From: Bacillus sp. HSf4
Lineage (GTDB): Bacteria; Bacillota; Bacilli; Bacillales; Bacillaceae
Assembly (NCBI RefSeq): GCF_029537375.1
Contig: NZ_CP120679.1
Location: forward strand, 2,158,001 to 2,222,000
Length of the DNA stretch: 64,000 nt
Direction: 5' to 3'
The notes under the pieces are model-generated. The model worked only from the letters and a program-made list of their open reading frames with translations. It made no database searches and had not been told where the DNA came from. This document shows, one piece after another, positions 62,119-64,000 of the stretch (position 1 is the first letter of the stretch; every line of letters begins with the position of its first letter). A program made the position numbers and the translations under genes.

Positions 62119-62622
62119 TTAATTGTTTTCGCTTTCTTCATTGCTCTGTGCTGCTTGCAGAATCTTTACAGTCTCCGTATTGGCGAGTGTATGTTCTTCA
62201 GGCAATGATTCTTTCAGTTTGTTTAACACATCATCCCTCATGCCTTTCATGTTTTCCTTTGATTCAGAATTCGATACTGTCGTATCAGAAGGCAGTGATG
62301 CTATAATTTCTTCTAAATCTTCGCGATCCATATTTCCTGAAGCCACCGCCCTTTGAATATCCTTTAAAACCTTATGGTTACTTTCCAAAATACTATTATT
62401 CATATTTTCAAGAATGGAAGTTAAATCTGTCAATAAAGGCTTCATGCTGTCGTCGATATCATCTAAATTCAGTTCATCCTCAGAATCTAGGGAACCTTCC
62501 TGTTGCTTCGTCCGTTCTTCAACAAGTTCCATCAGCATTTCCAAATATTTCGTCCACCACTTGGCATCCATTTCTTGATTTAGCGTCCCGAGCAAATGAT
62601 TGACAATTCGATTTTTGTTCAT
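62119..62622 (-). CDS. Acidic coiled-coil-like protein, unknown function
   Basis: 167 residues, highly acidic, no membrane segment. The N-terminus NKNRIVNHLLGTLNQEMDAKWWTKYLEMLMEL has a Trp-Trp pair; then an Asp/Glu-rich linker (SEDELNLDDIDDSM) and long helices. No family recognised. It lies 13 nt after the GT4 glycosyltransferase gene and likely shares its mRNA, so it may be a partner or regulator of that enzyme or a coat component. Confidence 0.7.
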   Translation of the reverse strand: MNKNRIVNHLLGTLNQEMDAKWWTKYLEMLMELVEERTKQQEGSLDSEDELNLDDIDDSMKPLLTDLTSILENMNNSILESNHKVLKDIQRAVASGNMDREDLEEIIASLPSDTTVSNSESKENMKGMRDDVLNKLKESLPEEHTLANTETVKILQAAQSNEESENN

Positions 62623-62635
62623 TTGATCTCACTCC

Positions 62636-63841
62636 TTAATTTTTCACAGTATTTTGATAAACATCGAGAACTTTTCTGACGGCTTGATCCATATCCCAAT
62701 GTTTCTTCGCAAACTCTTTGGCGTTTTTGCCTAATGTTGTTCTGAAACCATCGTCTCCCAATAAGCGGCCCATCAAACCTGCTAAAGCATTCGCATCCCC
62801 TTTTGGCGCAATAAGACCAGTCACTTCATGAGTGACCATTTCCGGCAGTCCTCCGGCATCACTCACAACAGCGGGAACCCCGGCAATTTGTGCTTCAATT
62901 AGAGATAAAGGCTGATTATCCAACAGACTCGGGAGAACATACATATCGGCAAAGGACAGTAAATAAGGCACATCATCACGATTTTTCAGAAAGACAACAT
63001 CGTTTGAAAGACCGAGTTGTTCGCTTTGAATTCTGAGTCCTGCCAGCTTCTCCCCTTCCCCGACAATCCAGCAAACCCAATCATTCCGGGTGTTTTTCAG
63101 TTGGCCAAGGGCTGATAGTAAATGGTGAACACCTTTGTTTTCGATCAGCCTGCCGGTAAATAAAATGACTTTTTTGTCTGTTTGAGGAACATCAGCTGTT
63201 TTTGAATTCATCCGGTTTAAAAAACCATCAATGTCATATCCGTATTGCATAACGCGAACTTGCCGCTCGGGAACCGAAAATTCTCCCGTTAAAATGTTCT
63301 TTAGCCAATTGTTGGCAACGATCGTCGTATCTGGTGATGTGGCACCCTTTTGTTCAAGATGATCAAAATATGCTCTTGCCATATGGGATGTGGAGGATCT
63401 GTGGATCGTTTTAAGCTGGTCCCTGATTTCGTAAGTGACACTTCCGTGAAGTGTCGTGACAAGTGCCGTATTTCGGGGCAGCACTCTTTTGAGACTCGCG
63501 CTAGCGATGATATCTTGCGCATGAATCAGATCGTATTTTTCCAATCCTAAATAAGCAGCTCCCAGTTCATATACGGAACGGTGAATCTCAGTATAATTGA
63601 CCAATTGATTTGCTTGAATTTCCGGAATGCTGTTCATAATTTTCTCAACCAAAGGAAGGAGCTGACCTTTTTCTATGCTGCGATTTTCGTTCACAATATG
63701 AACGATACTGTTGTCTTTCCCAAATCCAAGTAAATCAACATCATGTCCTAAAGACTCAAGTCTTTCTTTGAGTTGTTCCATATAAGTCCATACACCACCT
63801 ACATGGGGTATATTCCAATAAGTGGCAAGCAGTATTTTCAT
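62636..63841 (-). CDS. Family 4 glycosyltransferase
   Basis: 401 residues, GT-B fold. The N-terminal domain begins KILLATYWNIPHVGGVWTYMEQL; the donor site is ILFTGRLIENKGVHHLL, then ADMYVLPSLLDNQPLSLIEAQIAGVPAVVSDAGGLPEMV with the Glu-x7-Glu region. It transfers a sugar from a nucleotide donor. ATG 63841 is preferred over ATG 63847, which lies on the AAGGGAG site. First gene of the cluster. Similar enzymes act in spore-coat or capsule glycans; which one applies here is open. Confidence 0.87.
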   Translation of the reverse strand: MKILLATYWNIPHVGGVWTYMEQLKERLESLGHDVDLLGFGKDNSIVHIVNENRSIEKGQLLPLVEKIMNSIPEIQANQLVNYTEIHRSVYELGAAYLGLEKYDLIHAQDIIASASLKRVLPRNTALVTTLHGSVTYEIRDQLKTIHRSSTSHMARAYFDHLEQKGATSPDTTIVANNWLKNILTGEFSVPERQVRVMQYGYDIDGFLNRMNSKTADVPQTDKKVILFTGRLIENKGVHHLLSALGQLKNTRNDWVCWIVGEGEKLAGLRIQSEQLGLSNDVVFLKNRDDVPYLLSFADMYVLPSLLDNQPLSLIEAQIAGVPAVVSDAGGLPEMVTHEVTGLIAPKGDANALAGLMGRLLGDDGFRTTLGKNAKEFAKKHWDMDQAVRKVLDVYQNTVKN

Positions 63842-63847
63842 ATGCAT

Positions 63848-64000
63848 CTCCCTTTTATTATTTCTATAAAATGCTCTAATTATTTATATTGTCTATTTCT
63901 ATATCTTGTGTAGACGATTATCTATGTTTAAGAGTAATATTTTTTTGGAAGAAAGCCCGCTGCATCAGCCTATGTTTAGTAGACAGGGGAAATCACCCAA
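63848..64000. other. Upstream region of the glycan cluster at the window edge
   Basis: A/T-rich, no gene seen. Possible -10 elements exist on the minus strand (for example CATAGATAA near 63926) but no clean -35 partner. Confidence 0.3.

Noticed and set aside
1..64000. CRISPR array, tRNA/rRNA, insertion sequence, prophage, toxin-antitoxin or defence island, NRPS/PKS cluster
   Set aside because: Looked for regular repeats, transposase and integrase motifs, RNA-gene like stretches and large modular enzymes; none seen in the window.

Overview
The window looks like chromosomal DNA of a Bacillus of the subtilis group, most likely the B. licheniformis / B. paralicheniformis branch. This rests on reading the proteins: glutamate synthase gltA/gltB with a divergent gltC, aprX, csaA, a yobS-yobT-yobU-yobV-yobW-czrA block, yndG-yndH-yndJ, ykoS-ykoT, a ynd-type spore germinant receptor operon with extra B-subunit genes, and sporulation-type promoters. 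I see no rRNA, tRNA, CRISPR array, insertion sequence or prophage.

Layout. 1-4.7 kb, minus strand: the start of an enolase-superfamily gene, an MFS exporter (yitG-like), a polyprenyl-type glycosyltransferase with a large membrane partner (ykoT, ykoS) and a tiny Tyr/Pro/Arg-rich protein behind a mother-cell sigma promoter. 4.8-12 kb: gltAB and gltC around a shared regulatory region. 12-24.9 kb: a Tat-exported PhoX-type phosphatase behind a predicted PhoP box, a membrane-anchored two-heme cytochrome, a phosphodiesterase-superfamily membrane protein, a MarR regulator with a heterodimeric ABC exporter, a PhoD-type phosphatase that lacks the usual Tat signal, and a CYP109-like P450. 24.9-31.8 kb: yoxD, two DHA2 drug exporters (one divergent from a MarR gene across a clear operator) and a molybdopterin oxidoreductase (yoaE).

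31.8-40.7 kb: the ynd germination operon. It has a 41-residue leader protein, an A subunit, two intact B subunits, a C subunit and a third B gene broken by one in-frame TAA. Beyond it lie a VmlR-like ABC-F ribosome-protection gene with a leader-peptide/attenuator region and an orphan C-terminal piece of a second GerAC gene. 40.9-49 kb: a chemoreceptor, csaA, an acetyltransferase, the intracellular subtilase aprX and several small regulator/effector pairs. 49-57.4 kb: yndGHJ, the yob block and czrA, then a rubredoxin-plus-metallo-beta-lactamase protein. 57.6-64 kb: a PuuP-like importer with a non-standard start, a YocA-like lysozyme-fold protein and a surface or coat glycan cluster (nucleotide-sugar dehydratase, DUF1796 protein, unknown protein, GT4 glycosyltransferase).

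The main themes are nitrogen assimilation, phosphate scavenging, drug efflux and antibiotic protection under local repressors, and sporulation/germination. I found no defence island and no biosynthetic gene cluster. The points most worth checking are the broken and remnant germination genes, the 41-residue membrane protein, the ABC-F leader, the Tat-less PhoD and two genes that seem to start at ATT. Gene symbols are from recognition of B. subtilis homologues; no database search was run.
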